DNA of 14,303 nucleotides from Clostridiaceae bacterium (GCA_012512865.1 JAAZDH010000123.1:1-14303), one strand, 5' to 3'; counted from the first letter of the stretch, positions 1-6,234 are shown. The notes: generated from the letters alone by a model not told the origin. Made by a program: numbers and translations.

Positions 1-233
1 GTTATAATATATCCATCACCATGTCCATCACCGGATTATTATCGTTGGCGGGGCATTGAAATATCTTTCCGGTGAAGCCTTTAAAGGGAAACAATTACAA
101 AAGGTGGAGCTTTAGAAAACCATTGGTAAACACAACTGGGAAAATATCGCAAGAAACGCAAGAAGCGCAAGAAACGAAAGAAATGGCAGAAATGAAAAAG
201 ATGTATGGCATTGGGGGAAAAGGGGGCATTGAT
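1..233 (+). other. Upstream region of the sugar kinase, possible end of a preceding gene
   Basis: Frame 1 is open from the window edge to a TGA at 73-75 (24 codons), which could be the tail of a preceding gene; I do not recognise the peptide. A GTG at 72 overlaps that stop as GTGA and opens the kinase frame, but it has no ribosome binding site and would add about 54 residues that the family lacks. A TATAAT lies at 3-8 with its -35 position outside the window. Two short repeats are visible: TCCATCACC twice at 12-nt spacing near 14-34, and a 9-nt stutter (variants of AAGAAACGC) at about 150-195. This is probably untranslated leader or the very end of another gene. Confidence 0.2.
218..226 (+). 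promoter_or_regulatory. Ribosome binding site deciding the kinase start
   Basis: AAAAGGGGG lies 7 nt upstream of GTG 234. It is one base off AAGGAGG, and no comparable site precedes the other in-frame starts at their expected spacing. Confidence 0.5.
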
Positions 234-1172
234 GTGTATGATGTAGCTTGTGTAGGGATTCTTGTTGCGGACGCCATAGCAAAGACAGTTGACAAGCTAC
301 CTGAAAGGGGAAAACTCCAATTGGTGGACCAACTGGACTTGTATACGGGCGGGTGCGCCGTGAATGCGGGAATTGCCATGGCAAGAATAGGCCTTAACGT
401 GGCAATCATAGGTAAAATTGGCAATGACGGATTTGGCAAGTTCATGTACAGCGTTTTAAAGGAGGAAAAGGTGGATGTAAGCGGCCTGGTAATAAAGCCG
501 GGGTCCAGTACGTCAGCCTCGATGGTACTGGTGGATTCCAGCGGGGAAAGGTCTTTCCTGCACTGCCTTGGAGCGAATGCCGAGTTTACGGACACGGACG
601 TGGATTTTAAAATCATAGAAAAATCAAAAATCGTATTTATTGCGGGAACCATGTTAATGCCAAGCTTCGATGGGGGACCTTGTGCCAGGGTGTTGAAGAA
701 ATCAAAGGAGCTGGGCAAGTTTACCGCCCTCGATACTGCCTGGGATTCACGGGGGCGATGGATGAAGGTGCTTGAGCCCTGCATGAAATACACGGACCTC
801 TTCATGCCGAGTTATGAAGAAGCAGTCCAGCTAAGCGGCAGGGAAGACCCCGAAGAAATAGCTGATGTTTTCCTCTCCATGGGAGTAAAAATTGCCGTTA
901 TAAAGCTTGGCAAGGACGGATGTTTTATCAAGGATTCAGGAGGGCAAAAGTACAAGGTACCTACATACGAGGATATAAAACCGGTTGATACGACAGGAGC
1001 CGGGGATTCCTTTGCAGCAGGATTTTTAACGGGAATTTCAAGGGGATGGAGCCTGTATGAGTGCGGGAAATTTGCCAACGCCGTTGGAACTCATTGCGTA
1101 ATGGCCGTGGGAGCATCCACGGGGATAAAGAGCATGAAAGAAATCCTGGATTTCATGGCCAGGTACGAATGA
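234..1172 (+). CDS. PfkB/ribokinase-family sugar kinase
   Basis: This is a cytoplasmic ATP-dependent kinase of the PfkB (ribokinase) family, which phosphorylates sugars or nucleosides. The exact substrate cannot be read from sequence. From the GTG start the product has 312 residues, normal for the family. Visible motifs are the N-terminal YTGGCAVNAG glycine motif (about residues 37-46) and the C-terminal DTTGAGDSFAAG signature (about 262-273), whose GAGD aspartate (about 268) is the catalytic base. The start was chosen because AAGGGGG at 220-226 sits 7 nt before GTG 234, so the protein begins MYDVACVGILVAD, the usual N-terminus. In-frame starts at 72 (GTG), 123 (TTG) and 183 (ATG) exist but are poorly supported. 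A terminator-like hairpin follows at 1202. The family call is firm; the start is likely but not proven. Confidence 0.88.
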   Translation: MYDVACVGILVADAIAKTVDKLPERGKLQLVDQLDLYTGGCAVNAGIAMARIGLNVAIIGKIGNDGFGKFMYSVLKEEKVDVSGLVIKPGSSTSASMVLVDSSGERSFLHCLGANAEFTDTDVDFKIIEKSKIVFIAGTMLMPSFDGGPCARVLKKSKELGKFTALDTAWDSRGRWMKVLEPCMKYTDLFMPSYEEAVQLSGREDPEEIADVFLSMGVKIAVIKLGKDGCFIKDSGGQKYKVPTYEDIKPVDTTGAGDSFAAGFLTGISRGWSLYECGKFANAVGTHCVMAVGASTGIKSMKEILDFMARYE

Positions 1173-1201
1173 ATAAACCAGGAACAAAAATCCACGAAAA
1201 T

Positions 1202-1265
1202 CCACGGGGCGTTTCTTTTGGCTATGCATATAAACCATAGGAATTACCCCCGTGGTTATTTTATT
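1202..1265 (+). terminator. Probable intrinsic terminator of the sugar kinase
   Basis: CCACGGGG (1202-1209) pairs perfectly with CCCCGTGG (1248-1255) and is followed by TTATTTTATT. The 38-nt loop contains a further inverted repeat, CTATG (1222-1226) with CATAG (1236-1240), so the RNA would fold into a branched or stacked hairpin. It starts 30 nt after the kinase stop. Confidence 0.5.
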
Positions 1266-1295
1266 GTGAAGCAAAATAGGACTTGTAAGAACAAG

Positions 1296-1326
1296 AGCCA
1301 GGCAAACACTTGGTGTTCGCCTGGCT
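1296..1326 (-). terminator. Intrinsic terminator of tRNA-Glu
   Basis: A 14-bp inverted repeat (1296-1309 with 1313-1326) has a 3-nt loop. The single imperfect position is a G-U wobble only when read on the minus strand (A-C on the plus strand), which assigns the hairpin to minus-strand transcripts. Reading minus, it is followed by the weakly T-rich CTTGTTCTTAC. It begins 7 nt after the tRNA 3' end. Confidence 0.65.
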
Positions 1327-1332
1327 ATCAAG

Positions 1333-1408
1333 TGGTGACCCATAGGGGATTCGAACCCCTGTCTCCGCCGTGAGAGGGCGGTGTCTTAGGCCTCTTGACC
1401 AATGGGCC
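1333..1408 (-). tRNA. tRNA-Glu, anticodon CTC
   Basis: The minus strand folds as a complete 76-nt tRNA with an encoded CCA end (1335-1333). The acceptor stem is GGCCCAT with ATGGGTC (one G-U pair). The anticodon arm is a CCGCC/GGCGG stem around the loop CTCTCAC, so the anticodon is CTC, which reads GAG (Glu). The T arm is AGGGG TTCGAAT CCCCT, with the GTTCGAATC core. It is a single, isolated tRNA with its own promoter (1455-1483) and terminator (1296-1326). Confidence 0.97.
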
Positions 1409-1454
1409 TTATTTCCCGGCTTTTTAAGTTAAGTAAGCTTTAATTTGCAAAATC

Positions 1455-1483
1455 ATTATATCATGGTATATTAACTTTTTCAA
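1455..1483 (-). promoter_or_regulatory. Sigma-A-type promoter of tRNA-Glu
   Basis: On the minus strand TTGAAA (1483-1478) is followed after exactly 17 nt by TATAAT (1460-1455), which is preceded by an extended TGA. The -10 lies about 47 nt upstream of the mature tRNA 5' end, a normal tRNA leader length. The left target duplication of the palindromic element begins only 8 bp upstream of the -35. Confidence 0.75.
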
Positions 1484-1490
1484 TAACAAG

Positions 1491-1499
1491 TTTGTAAAC
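1491..1499. repeat. Left 9-bp target-site duplication of element copy 1
   Basis: TTTGTAAAC, identical to 1775-1783 and directly abutting the left end of the palindromic element. Confidence 0.75.
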
Positions 1500-1774
1500 A
1501 GGTGTATTAAATTGATTTGAAGAAAATTTAGGCAAGGGCGACTTCCGGAGGCTAATATGGTCGCTTCAGCCACGGATAGTAATGCTTAAGGCTGGCGAAA
1601 AAATCCTACCCGTAACACTCGCCATCCATGGCTTAAGGTGACGGCTCGCCACATCCATGTGGCGAATTACGTATTTTTTCTGGCCTTAAGCACAACTATC
1701 CGTAAGCTTTGCTCCAATATTAGCCTCCGGAAGTCATTTTGCCATATTATGTGTTATATAAATTAAATACATCC
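1500..1774. mobile_element. 275-bp palindromic MITE-like element, copy 1
   Basis: This non-coding element is an almost complete palindrome: the left arm (to about 1620) is repeated in inverted form on the right (from about 1660), with a central 9-bp hairpin TCGCCACAT/ATGTGGCGA (1646-1665). It is flanked by a perfect 9-bp direct repeat TTTGTAAAC (1491-1499 and 1775-1783). The ends are inverted: AGGTGTATTAAATT on the left, and GGATGTATTTAATT when the right end is reverse-complemented. A second copy lies at 5961-6234. It lies between the tRNA-Glu promoter and the ABC-class ATPase gene, whose stop codon is 19 nt from its right end, so its hairpin may serve as that gene's 3' end. A 9-bp duplication occurs in several IS families; I cannot assign the parent transposon. 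Confidence 0.75.
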
Positions 1775-1783
1775 TTTGTAAAC
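1775..1783. repeat. Right 9-bp target-site duplication of element copy 1
   Basis: TTTGTAAAC, identical to 1491-1499 and directly abutting the right end of the element. Confidence 0.75.
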
Positions 1784-1793
1784 TTTCAAACCA

Positions 1794-3533
1794 TTACGAC
1801 CCCTTTTTTACGGGGTTGATCCTGGCAGTTTTGACCATTAGTCCCCGGTAACGGTTTATGGCAGCCGCAAGTTCATGCTTCCTTGGAAGAGCCAGGTTTC
1901 CCGGGTGCCCCTTGTAGGGTGATATTCTATCCAGTCCATAATCCTGGATAAATTTATATAACTTGTCCAGCGCTCCTGCCAGGGTTAACCTGTCGTCCAG
2001 TATATTCTCAATCATGTATTGCAGCATAACAGCAATACAGTTTGTCTGGCTGGCATCTACAAGCTGCTCGACATTAACAAGATTAATTGCTTCCTTATTA
2101 TACAACAGGGTATGAAGCCCTTTCGGTTTTATTTCCCAACCTTTTTTACCCCTGGGAAAACTGGATTTTAGTATAATTCTCGGGGTTATATCTCCAAAGA
2201 AACTGCCTTCAGAGCTTTCCCTTGCATATCCGGTTGAACTTGCTATTTCTTTTGCTTTAACCGTAACATCCTTAGGCACATACTCATCCATCATTATAAC
2301 CGTGTCAGCCACATCGAAATAATCTCCTGAACCGCCAACCACCAGGATGGTTGACACCCCGTATTCCGTGTATAATTGTCTAACCCTATCTATAAATGGG
2401 GTTATAGGTTCCTTTTCCCTGGCAACAAGCCTCTGCATCCTTCCATCCCTAATCATGAAGTTCGTTGCCGACGTATCCTCATCTACCAGCAAAAGGCTGG
2501 TTCCGATTTCCAGGGCCTCCATTATATTTGCTGCTTGGGATGTGCTCCCGCTGGCATTGTCAGTAGAAAACTCCCTTGTGTCCTGGGAATTGGGAAGATT
2601 ATTAATAAAAGGGGATATATTAACTTTCTCTACTCTTCGGCCATCTTCGGCACGGATTTTTACAGCATCTTCAATGGTAACAACATATTCTCTTCCATCA
2701 CCGGCAATATGATTGTAAACCCCGCGTTCCAGCGCTTTTAGAAGAGTAGACTTGCCATGATAGCCGCCCCCTGCAATTAGCGTAACCCCTGCAGGAATGC
2801 CCATCCCTTTAATTAAGCCCTTGTTTGGAAGCTGAAGCTCTATTTCAAGGGTTTCCGGGCTTTTAAAAGGGACAGCGCCTTTTTTCATGGGAAGATCGGA
2901 AACCCCGCTTTCCCTTGGGAGTATGGCGCCATTATTTATAAAAGCCACCAGTCCTCTTTTCTTTATTTCTTCCCGCATGAAAAACTGGTCTTCTACGAGT
3001 CTCACATGCTCCCGGAGCTTTTCAGCATCAATGTTTTTATAATAGAGGGAATTCTCTGCAATTACAGGCAATGCACTTGAAAATATAAAATCCGCAGCTT
3101 TACCCAAAATCCTTCGTCCCTGGGCAGGAAGACCTACTTCAAACCGGGCTTCTACACGGGAATTGTCAATAACAACAGAGGTGCGTGCAAGTATTTCCTG
3201 GCCGCAGCGGTCAATAATAAGCATTCCGCTTTTGCCCGTCCCGCCGGCACTATTGTAATATTTTTTTATTGAATTATAAAAAACCCTTGCCAAAAAATCG
3301 CAAACCCCGGTATTTTTTTGGGCTTTATCATACAAGTCCGGGGGAAAACCTGCTTTTTCCATTGGAACTACGACTCTCGCTTTTGTAGGGGATGCGAAAG
3401 GATCCCCCTGGACATGATCTATAGATAAAACAAAACTATCAAACTTATATTGCCCTTCAATATCTTTATAGGCTTTGTATCCCTTTCCATCTATTGCATG
3501 AAGTATTCTCCGAAGGTCAGCATCTCTCTTCAA
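1794..3533 (-). CDS. ABC-class ATPase (COG3044 / ABC_ATPase family)
   Basis: This is a soluble ATPase of the family annotated as predicted ABC-class ATPase, whose cellular role is not established. From the TTG start it has 579 residues, about the usual length. Visible motifs (numbered from that start) are a Walker A GGGYHGKST near 255-263, a signature-like SGSTSQA near 328-334, and a Walker B SLLLVDEDTSA near 346-356. They are followed by VVGGSGDYFDVADTVIMMD near 398-416. There are no membrane segments and no permease partner, so it is unlikely to be a transporter. TTG 3533 is chosen because AAGGAGGT lies 7 nt upstream; an ATG 45 bp earlier opens the frame only through a repeated leader sequence (KYTKYTKH) and would place the ribosome binding site inside the gene. 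A strong promoter lies at 3660-3688. The gene is transcribed alone. Confidence 0.9.
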   Translation of the reverse strand: MKRDADLRRILHAIDGKGYKAYKDIEGQYKFDSFVLSIDHVQGDPFASPTKARVVVPMEKAGFPPDLYDKAQKNTGVCDFLARVFYNSIKKYYNSAGGTGKSGMLIIDRCGQEILARTSVVIDNSRVEARFEVGLPAQGRRILGKAADFIFSSALPVIAENSLYYKNIDAEKLREHVRLVEDQFFMREEIKKRGLVAFINNGAILPRESGVSDLPMKKGAVPFKSPETLEIELQLPNKGLIKGMGIPAGVTLIAGGGYHGKSTLLKALERGVYNHIAGDGREYVVTIEDAVKIRAEDGRRVEKVNISPFINNLPNSQDTREFSTDNASGSTSQAANIMEALEIGTSLLLVDEDTSATNFMIRDGRMQRLVAREKEPITPFIDRVRQLYTEYGVSTILVVGGSGDYFDVADTVIMMDEYVPKDVTVKAKEIASSTGYARESSEGSFFGDITPRIILKSSFPRGKKGWEIKPKGLHTLLYNKEAINLVNVEQLVDASQTNCIAVMLQYMIENILDDRLTLAGALDKLYKFIQDYGLDRISPYKGHPGNLALPRKHELAAAINRYRGLMVKTARINPVKKGS

Positions 3534-3540
3534 TAAACAA

Positions 3541-3548
3541 ACCTCCTT
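3541..3548 (-). promoter_or_regulatory. Ribosome binding site fixing a TTG start
   Basis: AAGGAGGT on the minus strand, 7 nt before TTG 3533. It overrules the upstream in-frame ATG at 3578 as the start of the ABC-class ATPase. Confidence 0.8.
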
Positions 3549-3632
3549 CGCGTGTTTTGTGTATTTTGTATATTTCATGTATTTCGTGTATATCTTTCTT
3601 AGTGTATTTTTTATTTCGTGTATATCTTATCA
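3549..3632 (-). repeat. A-rich leader with repeated ATACAC motifs
   Basis: The untranslated leader of the ABC-class ATPase is almost free of strong secondary structure and contains repeated variants of ATATACACGAAATA: two near-identical copies plus further ATACAC copies. The part nearest the gene reads as about 9-nt units (AAATACATG, AAATATACA, AAATACACA, AAACACGCG). It could be replication slippage or a binding platform for a protein; the sequence does not decide. Confidence 0.5.
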
Positions 3633-3659
3633 CATATAGCGTTAATTTACATCTTGCAC

Positions 3660-3688
3660 ATTATAAGGTGTATAAGGCGGTGTATCAA
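3660..3688 (-). promoter_or_regulatory. Promoter of the ABC-class ATPase gene
   Basis: On the minus strand TTGATA (3688-3683), a 17-nt spacer and a perfect TATAAT (3665-3660). The predicted transcription start, near 3653, leaves a leader of about 120 nt. Confidence 0.72.
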
Positions 3689-3738
3689 GCAGAATAATGT
3701 AAATAATTGGGATATATAAATAAATGAATAAAATGAAC

Positions 3739-3762
3739 AAAGGAGGGCATTAACCCTCCTTT
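3739..3762 (-). terminator. Intrinsic terminator after the zinc-ribbon gene
   Basis: A perfect 9-bp stem, AAAGGAGGG with CCCTCCTTT, has a 6-nt loop. On the minus strand it is followed by GTTCATTTTATTCATTTATT, and on the plus strand by TTATTTTT, so it could work in both directions. It lies about 30 nt after the zinc-ribbon stop codon and about 50 nt upstream of the ATPase promoter. Confidence 0.8.
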
Positions 3763-3791
3763 ATTTTTGCAAGCATCAATTATTGCCTGGC

Positions 3792-3974
3792 TTAACCAAA
3801 CCTGCGCGTACCGTAATGAGGATTGTTCCTTCTTTGCTGTTTCCTTGCTCTCCTGCATTCAGGGCACCTTTGGGGCTCGTTTTGAAAACCCTTTTCCTTG
3901 TAGAAAGCCTGCTCGCCCTCGGTAAAAACAAATTCACTGTTGCAATCCTTGCAAATAAGAGTCTTATCTGCCAT
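3792..3974 (-). CDS. Small zinc-ribbon protein (zf-trcl type)
   Basis: A 60-residue cytoplasmic protein with two cysteine pairs: CKDC at residues 8-11 and CPEC near 37-40. The four cysteines should hold one zinc ion in a treble-clef or zinc-ribbon fold. The spacing and the segment FVFTEGEQAFYKEKGF match the family annotated as probable zinc-ribbon domain. The C-terminus is strongly basic (RRARKQQRRNN), suggesting nucleic-acid or ribosome contact, but no function is established. ATG 3974 has AAGGAGGT 6 nt upstream. The gene is monocistronic, with its own promoter (4079-4108), a structured leader (3975-4072) and a terminator (3739-3762). The leader can sequester the ribosome binding site, so translation is probably controlled. 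Confidence 0.88.
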   Translation of the reverse strand: MADKTLICKDCNSEFVFTEGEQAFYKEKGFQNEPQRCPECRRARKQQRRNNPHYGTRRFG

Positions 3975-4072
3975 AAAAACACCTCCTTAATAACTTGGAG
4001 ATTTAATTAACCAGACAATTATCTCCGGGTATTAAGGAGGATAAGGGTCTTAATGTTAATTAAATCCACGTT
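3975..4072 (-). promoter_or_regulatory. Two-state structured leader of the zinc-ribbon gene (candidate riboswitch or thermometer)
   Basis: Read 5' to 3' on the minus strand the leader contains these segments: A, GATTTAATTAAC (4066-4055); B, ATTAAG (4054-4049); C, CCTCCTTAATA (4040-4030); D, GGAGAT (4026-4021); E, GTTAATTAAATC (4011-4000); F, ATCTCC (4002-3997); G, TATTAAGGAGG (3992-3982), which is the ribosome binding site. Fold 1 pairs A with E (12 bp) and B with the 3' half of C (6 bp), leaving G free. Fold 2 pairs C with G (11 bp, perfect) and nests D with F (6 bp) inside it, burying the ribosome binding site. The folds exclude each other because C is shared and E overlaps F. All pairings were read directly; the switching is inferred. 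No known riboswitch class is recognised. Confidence 0.6.
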
Positions 4073-4078
4073 TAAAAT

Positions 4079-4108
4079 ATTATATCATAACGTGTTACTG
4101 AATTGCAA
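4079..4108 (-). promoter_or_regulatory. Promoter of the zinc-ribbon gene
   Basis: On the minus strand TTGCAA (4108-4103), an 18-nt spacer, then TATAAT (4084-4079) preceded by TGA, an extended -10. The predicted start near 4072 falls just before the first stem arm of the leader (4066), so the whole two-state structure would be transcribed. Confidence 0.6.
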
Positions 4109-4109
4109 T

Positions 4110-4444
4110 AAGATTTTGCGCCATATTGCACCGCGATACTACCCTGGCCTTTTTTGCTTTTTTGCTCTTTTATTCTTTTTTCATTTATTCATTTATTCTT
4201 TTGCTCTTGCATTCTTTTACTCCTTTACTCACCTGCTCTTTTTGCTTAATCCCGGGTATCCCATGTAAACGGCCTTACCAAGGTTGCAAGTTTGTTATGA
4301 TATTATTGTTTTTTTTAGCCTTTTATTATATCATTATTTAGTGTTAAGCACCGGATGATTAATACTAAGCATTAGCTTTCGGCATTAATATTATGTATTA
4401 ATGTTAAATATTAATATTAAATTATGCATCTGGTTAAGTATTAA
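4110..4444. other. Gene-free, low-complexity region before the transporter
   Basis: About 4149-4250 is a pyrimidine-rich stutter on the plus strand (degenerate units such as TTTTTGCTC, TTTATTC and TTTCATTTATTC). About 4380-4430 is an AT-rich stutter built on ATTAATATTA. Open frames here (for example 4053-4268 and 4126-4341) give only phenylalanine/leucine-rich peptides from the biased composition and have no convincing ribosome binding site at normal spacing. No RNA gene or clear promoter was found for the following transporter. Confidence 0.5.
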
Positions 4445-5887
4445 ATGATTGAAAGGCAGAGTAAAACAAGTATGATAGGCGGTATGGTTAATTGGGTAAA
4501 AAAACTATCCAGGATATTGGATAAAAAATGGATTATTGAAAAGTTGGTATACCAAAATGACTCCGACTTGATAAACAGTCCCAGGAGAAAAAGCCAGGAT
4601 TTTTTTATTTTACAGGCTATTGCAGGTTCGGCTACCATGTGTTTAATCAGCGGGGTTGTGCTCTCAGGGTATGCCATATATCTTGGCGCCTCGGACGAGG
4701 TGGTGAGCTACGTTCCCTTGATTTCGAGCATTAGCGGCATATTTATCGTATTTTCCATGCCTATCCTTGAGAAGTTCAGAAACCTCAAGAAACTGGTATT
4801 TACCATGAATCTTATTTGTAAACCTTTAATAGTATTAATTTTATTTATACCACTGTTGGTACCGGAAAAACTAAGGATACCTGTTTTATTAATTATCATT
4901 TTCACGGGATTTTTCTTGAACTTGGTTATGAACCTGGCCATCAACAGTTGGTTCGTAAATGTTATTCCACTGAAAATAAGGGGCCGTTATATTGCCATAC
5001 GACAGATTTTCGCCGTTATAGTATCTGCTGTTGTGCCGTTAATAAGCGGTATTGTACTTGACCTCACCGGTAAAAGCTATAAAGGGTTTGCCATTTTATT
5101 CGGCAGTGCCCTGGTTTTTATACTGCTGGAAAACTATGCTTTTTGGAACATAGAGGATAGTTATAATGAAAATGCCGGCACGCAAAAACTGAACATTATA
5201 GATGTATTCTTGATACCCTTAAGAAACAGTGAATTCATGAAATTTACCTGTAAAATGATAGTTTTTTACTTACTGCTGTACATTTCGGCGTCCTTTTCCC
5301 AGGTTTACATGATACGGTACCTGTATGTGTCTTACACGTTAATAAGCGTAATGACGGCCCTTAACGCCGTAATACAGGTTATTGTACTCCCGTGGTGGGG
5401 CAGGATTTGTGACTTGCGCGGCAACAAGTCTGCCCTGAATTTATCAATTTGGCTTTTTGTCGGGGATATCTTCATGTGGTTCATGGTATCACGGGGCAGC
5501 AAGTTTGTTTTTATCCCGATGGCATATATAATAGGGGCCTTTTCGAATTCCAGCTTTGCAGTGGCCAGTTTTGACAGGAAATTCAGCGTTATACCTGAAA
5601 AATGCAGGATGCTGTATGACGGCTTTTATACTGCAGCTATAGGGCTGGTACTCCTGGTTGCCCCTTATATCGGCGGAAAAATAAAGACTTTCCTTGCCGC
5701 TTCGGACTTTATCAAGAATAGCTTGGAGTTCGGGGAATTCAGGATACTTTATGCCATCACGGTTATAGGGCTTATACTCCTGCAATTACATGACGTGTTA
5801 AAAGAGAGAAAAGAGAAAAGGAAAACAAGCAGTAGTGAGGATGTTGTTACAGGGATAGCATGCGCGGACCGGGAAATAAATACTTGA
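4445..5887 (+). CDS. MFS-like multi-pass membrane transporter
   Basis: A 480-residue integral membrane protein resembling the major facilitator superfamily. A hydrophilic N-terminus of about 52 residues (net basic, with SPRRKSQDFF just before the first helix) precedes roughly 11-12 hydrophobic segments, beginning near residues 54-80, 88-105 and 118-138. The end of the second hydrophobic block is followed by PLKIRGRYIAIRQ (about 175-187), an MFS-like basic loop between helices. The substrate cannot be predicted. The start is uncertain: ATG 4445 has no ribosome binding site, and the in-frame ATGs at 4472 and 4484 are alternatives that remove only part of the N-terminal tail. The C-terminus is charged (KERKEKRKTSSSEDVV). 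It appears monocistronic, with element copy 2 starting 73 nt downstream and possibly acting as its 3' end. Confidence 0.8.
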   Translation: MIERQSKTSMIGGMVNWVKKLSRILDKKWIIEKLVYQNDSDLINSPRRKSQDFFILQAIAGSATMCLISGVVLSGYAIYLGASDEVVSYVPLISSISGIFIVFSMPILEKFRNLKKLVFTMNLICKPLIVLILFIPLLVPEKLRIPVLLIIIFTGFFLNLVMNLAINSWFVNVIPLKIRGRYIAIRQIFAVIVSAVVPLISGIVLDLTGKSYKGFAILFGSALVFILLENYAFWNIEDSYNENAGTQKLNIIDVFLIPLRNSEFMKFTCKMIVFYLLLYISASFSQVYMIRYLYVSYTLISVMTALNAVIQVIVLPWWGRICDLRGNKSALNLSIWLFVGDIFMWFMVSRGSKFVFIPMAYIIGAFSNSSFAVASFDRKFSVIPEKCRMLYDGFYTAAIGLVLLVAPYIGGKIKTFLAASDFIKNSLEFGEFRILYAITVIGLILLQLHDVLKERKEKRKTSSSEDVVTGIACADREINT

Positions 5888-5893
5888 AATTAG

Positions 5894-5917
5894 TATAAAG
5901 GCTAATATAAAGGCTAC
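5894..5917 (+). repeat. 12-nt tandem repeat after the transporter
   Basis: TATAAAGGCTAA followed directly by TATAAAGGCTAC, 11 of 12 identical. Its function is unknown; it is one of many short stutters in the window. Confidence 0.7.
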
Positions 5918-5936
5918 CTTGAAAAAGGCAGGTTGA

Positions 5937-5960
5937 AACGATAAGCATAAGTATGACAAG
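5937..5960 (+). repeat. Left part of an ATAAGCATA repeat array
   Basis: Degenerate GATAAGCATAAG-type units that continue on the far side of the palindromic element (6235-6306). Its last 9 bases, TATGACAAG (5952-5960), are the left target duplication of element copy 2. Confidence 0.55.
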
Positions 5961-6234
5961 GGGTGTATTAAATTAATTTGAAGAAAATTTAGGCAAGGAC
6001 GACTTCCAGGGCTAATATGGTCGCTTCAGAAACCTATTGTAATGTTTAAGACTGGCGAAAAAATCCTACCCGTCACATTCACCATCCATGGCTTAAGGTG
6101 ACGGCTCACCACATCCATGTGGTGAGTTACGGTTTTTTTCTGGCCTTAAACACAACAATAGGTAAGCTTTGCTCCAATATTAGTCTCCGGAAGTCGTATT
6201 GCCATATTATGTGTCATATAAATTAAATACGCCC
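5961..6234. mobile_element. 274-bp palindromic MITE-like element, copy 2
   Basis: This is the second copy of the element at 1500-1774, in the same orientation and similar along its full length. Its ends match copy 1 exactly at the duplication borders: GGGTGTATTAAATT on the left, and GGGCGTATTTAATT when the right end is reverse-complemented. It is flanked by a 9-bp direct repeat with one mismatch (TATGACAAG at 5952-5960, TATGATAAG at 6235-6243). The central hairpin is TCACCACAT/ATGTGGTGA (6106-6125). Several arm positions differ from copy 1, yet the opposite arm carries the complementary change, so pairing is preserved. It has no coding capacity. It interrupts a pre-existing ATAAGCATA repeat array. 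Confidence 0.75.

Noticed and set aside
95..805. Long minus-strand frame opposite the sugar kinase
   Set aside because: It is antisense to a clear PfkB gene, has no ribosome binding site and resembles no known protein.
1500..1774. Palindromic element as two tandem terminators or a known structured RNA
   Set aside because: Full-length recurrence at a second locus with 9-bp flanking duplications fits a mobile element better, and no known RNA family is recognised.
2347..2741. Two plus-strand frames of 121 codons opposite the ABC-class ATPase
   Set aside because: Antisense shadows of a gene with clear Walker motifs; no ribosome binding site.
4053..4341. Two overlapping plus-strand frames encoding Phe/Leu-rich peptides, with an AAGGAGG upstream
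   Set aside because: The peptides come from a pyrimidine-rich stutter. The AAGGAGG at 4034-4040 lies 12 nt from the ATG, and it is the mirror of the anti-SD strand in the zinc-ribbon leader, which explains its presence better.
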